A stretch of DNA of 7,217 nt from Cytophagales bacterium. Lineage in GTDB: Bacteria > Bacteroidota > Bacteroidia > Cytophagales > Cyclobacteriaceae. This document shows positions 5,590-7,217 of this stretch, piece after piece. Position 1 is the stretch's first letter, and each line of letters begins with the position of its first letter. Both the position numbers and the translations under genes were made by a program. The stretch covers positions 1-7,217 of the forward strand of contig DNZD01000185.1 in NCBI GenBank assembly GCA_003504855.1, given 5' to 3'. Under the pieces are notes generated by a model. It ran no database searches and was not told the origin of the DNA. It was given only the letters and a program-made list of their open reading frames with translations.

Positions 5590-6930
5590 ATGCGATTGAT
5601 TTTCTTCTTGCTCCTGCTGGTGAGCGCTTCTGCTATGGCTCAACCCGTTATCCTCAGTCAACGTGATCAGGCCCGGATCATCGACGAAGTCCTTGACGAC
5701 CGCCTCCGCACGGTACTGCCCATGCTCATGCGCCGCGAGGGATTTGATATGTGGGTACTTATTTCGCGGGAAAATAATGAAGACCCGGTATTAAAAACCA
5801 TGCTGCCCGCCACCTGGCTGGCCGCGCGCCGCACGACGATGCTCGTGGCGTTTGACCAGGGCATCGATAAAAAAACCGGCGAAGACAAAGGCCTCGAGTA
5901 CCTCGCTGTTGCACGATATGATGTGGGCAAAGTATTCAAGCGCTCCTGGGATCCGGATGCCAACCCCGACCAGTGGGCGCAATTGGGAAAGATTATCACA
6001 GAAAGAAATCCGAAGAAAATCGGAGTCAACAAAGCCGAACACTACGGGCATGCGGACGGCCTTACCGCCAACGACTATGACAACCTGATGCGTGTATTGC
6101 CCGCAAACCTGAAGCCAATGGTGGTCTCTGCGGAAAAACTGGCCGTAGGCTGGTTAGAGACCCGCACCGAAAAAGAGATGACATTATACCGCAACATTTG
6201 CCGCATCGCCCATCAGATCATTGCTGAAGGATTCTCCGATAAGGTCATACAGCCAGGAGTCACCACCACTGAAGATGTGGTGTGGTGGTACCGGGAGCGT
6301 ATCAAAGAACTCAAACTCGAAACCTGGTTTCATACTTCGGTATCTGTACAACGGAATGAATCTGATGCCATCACCGCCAAGCGGCCACAACCGCTCGTGA
6401 TCCTTCCCGGCGATCTGCTGCACGTTGACTTTGGCATCACGTACCTCCGCCTCAACACCGACACACAGGAACATGCTTACGTATTGCGCGCTGGTGAAAC
6501 GGATGCCCCGGAATTCCTCAAGCGTGCCTTTGCCACCGGCAATCGGTTACAGGATATATTCACCAACAATTTCAAAGAAGGAAAGACCGGCAATCAGATC
6601 CTGGCCGAATCGCGCAAGCAGGCAATCGACGAGAAAATCAATCCTTCTATCTACACACACCCCATCGGATACCACGGTCACGCCTCCGGCACCACATTAG
6701 GGATGTGGGATATGCAGCAGGGTGTACCTCATACGGGCGATTATCCCATGCACCTCCGCACCGCTTATTCCATAGAATTGAATTGCGCCGTCAACATCCC
6801 CGAATGGAAGAAAGATGTGCGCATCATGCTTGAAGAGGACGGATACTTTGATGAGACCGGCTTTCGGTATATCGACGGCCGCCAGACGGAGTTGATGATC
6901 ATTCCGAAGCCACAGCCCTCCGTTCGATAA
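5590..6930 (+). CDS. Secreted M24 family metallopeptidase (Xaa-Pro aminopeptidase-like)
   Basis: M24 'pita-bread' enzymes use two metal ions to remove N-terminal residues, often before proline. The start at 5590 gives a signal peptide, MRLIFFLLLLVSASAMA, with a likely signal-peptidase I site after Ala17, so the 446-residue protein should act in the periplasm or outside the cell. A creatinase-like N-terminal domain spans about 25-190, followed by the M24 catalytic domain (about 195-425). The ligand set appears complete: Asp280 (HVDFG), Asp291 (LNTDTQ), His357 (THPIGYHGH), Glu396 (YSIELN) and Glu416 or Glu415 (MLEEDGYF). His364 lies seven residues after His357, as the second catalytic His does in E. 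coli aminopeptidase P. An in-frame ATG at 5497 would bury the signal sequence and overlap the thioesterase gene by 83 nt, so it is rejected. The substrate is inferred from family only. Confidence 0.92.
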   Translation: MRLIFFLLLLVSASAMAQPVILSQRDQARIIDEVLDDRLRTVLPMLMRREGFDMWVLISRENNEDPVLKTMLPATWLAARRTTMLVAFDQGIDKKTGEDKGLEYLAVARYDVGKVFKRSWDPDANPDQWAQLGKIITERNPKKIGVNKAEHYGHADGLTANDYDNLMRVLPANLKPMVVSAEKLAVGWLETRTEKEMTLYRNICRIAHQIIAEGFSDKVIQPGVTTTEDVVWWYRERIKELKLETWFHTSVSVQRNESDAITAKRPQPLVILPGDLLHVDFGITYLRLNTDTQEHAYVLRAGETDAPEFLKRAFATGNRLQDIFTNNFKEGKTGNQILAESRKQAIDEKINPSIYTHPIGYHGHASGTTLGMWDMQQGVPHTGDYPMHLRTAYSIELNCAVNIPEWKKDVRIMLEEDGYFDETGFRYIDGRQTELMIIPKPQPSVR

Positions 6931-6945
6931 ACCGCCACCAACATT

Positions 6946-7217
6946 ATGAAAAAGCAAAACCTCCTCATTTTATTTCTGTTCCTGACTATGCCGACCCTGG
7001 CGCAGGAGCAACAACCCCGAAAGAATGATTTTGGTTTTAGTACCCGATTCTTCAACAGCCCCGCAACGCCTTTCATCATCATGTACAAGCGCACCATAGC
7101 CAAAGGCGTGGCATTGCGCGGTGGATTGAATCTGACGTACACCAGCACAAGAAACAACCTCATCGATAACACAGGCTATACCGATGTTACTACCTACACC
7201 ATCGCGCCGAGTGTGGG
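6946..7217 (+). CDS. Exported protein, probable outer-membrane beta-barrel (5' part only)
   Basis: The first 90 codons of a gene run off the right edge. A signal peptide is clear: MKKQ, a hydrophobic stretch LLILFLFL, and a probable signal-peptidase I site after TLA (Ala19), leaving Gln20 at the mature N-terminus. The mature part begins with a short polar linker (EQQPRKND) and then shows alternating hydrophobic and polar residues with aromatic ends: DFGFSTRFF, PFIIMYKRT and VALRGGLNLTYTS. This pattern is typical of the first strands and turns of an outer-membrane barrel, as in the many small porin-like proteins of Bacteroidota. No specific family is recognised and the function is unknown. It starts 15 nt after the M24 peptidase stop, so the two exported proteins are probably on one transcript. 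Confidence 0.72.
   Translation, partial: MKKQNLLILFLFLTMPTLAQEQQPRKNDFGFSTRFFNSPATPFIIMYKRTIAKGVALRGGLNLTYTSTRNNLIDNTGYTDVTTYTIAPSV

Noticed and set aside
5667..6032. 121-codon open frame antisense to the M24 peptidase
   Set aside because: Ser/Arg/Thr-rich composition typical of antisense frames, no domain, and fully inside a well-supported gene.

Overview
The window looks like ordinary chromosome from a member of the Bacteroidota with roughly balanced GC. The basis is family resemblance recalled from memory: the RNase HII, NUDIX and MATE proteins read like Bacteroidota versions. Strong Shine-Dalgarno sequences are mostly absent, and there is a secreted Xaa-Pro-aminopeptidase-like protein next to a probable outer-membrane barrel protein. 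No search was run, so the phylum is an inference. Coding density is high and no gene-free stretch exceeds 300 bases.

Layout. The left half (1-2948) is on the minus strand. In transcription order it holds an RNase HII (rnhB), an NRDE/TANGO2-family protein, an alpha/beta hydrolase whose start overlaps the preceding stop by 4 nt, and, after a 169-nt gap, a MacB/LolD-type ABC ATPase cut by the window edge. The right half (3032-7217) is on the plus strand: a NUDIX hydrolase, a NorM-type MATE exporter, a hotdog acyl-CoA thioesterase, a secreted M24 metallopeptidase, and the start of an exported, probably beta-barrel protein. The two halves diverge from an 83-nt intergenic region between rnhB and the NUDIX gene.

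How the genes relate. They are mainly housekeeping and envelope functions: removal of RNA from DNA, nucleotide-sugar or ADP-ribose clean-up, drug/cation export, thioester turnover and periplasmic peptide processing. No single pathway joins them. Tight spacing suggests co-transcription of NRDE with the hydrolase (overlap), NUDIX with MATE (16 nt), and thioesterase with M24 peptidase (10 nt) and barrel protein (15 nt).

I found no mobile element, tRNA, rRNA, CRISPR array, phage gene or defence system, and no convincing undescribed system. The observation most worth following up is a canonical beta-clamp-binding pentapeptide (QLDLF) at the extreme C-terminus of RNase HII. Smaller points are two non-ATG starts, a substituted Glu in the NUDIX box, a Thr-substituted nucleophile elbow in the hydrolase, and a 7-bp dyad between rnhB and the NRDE gene.
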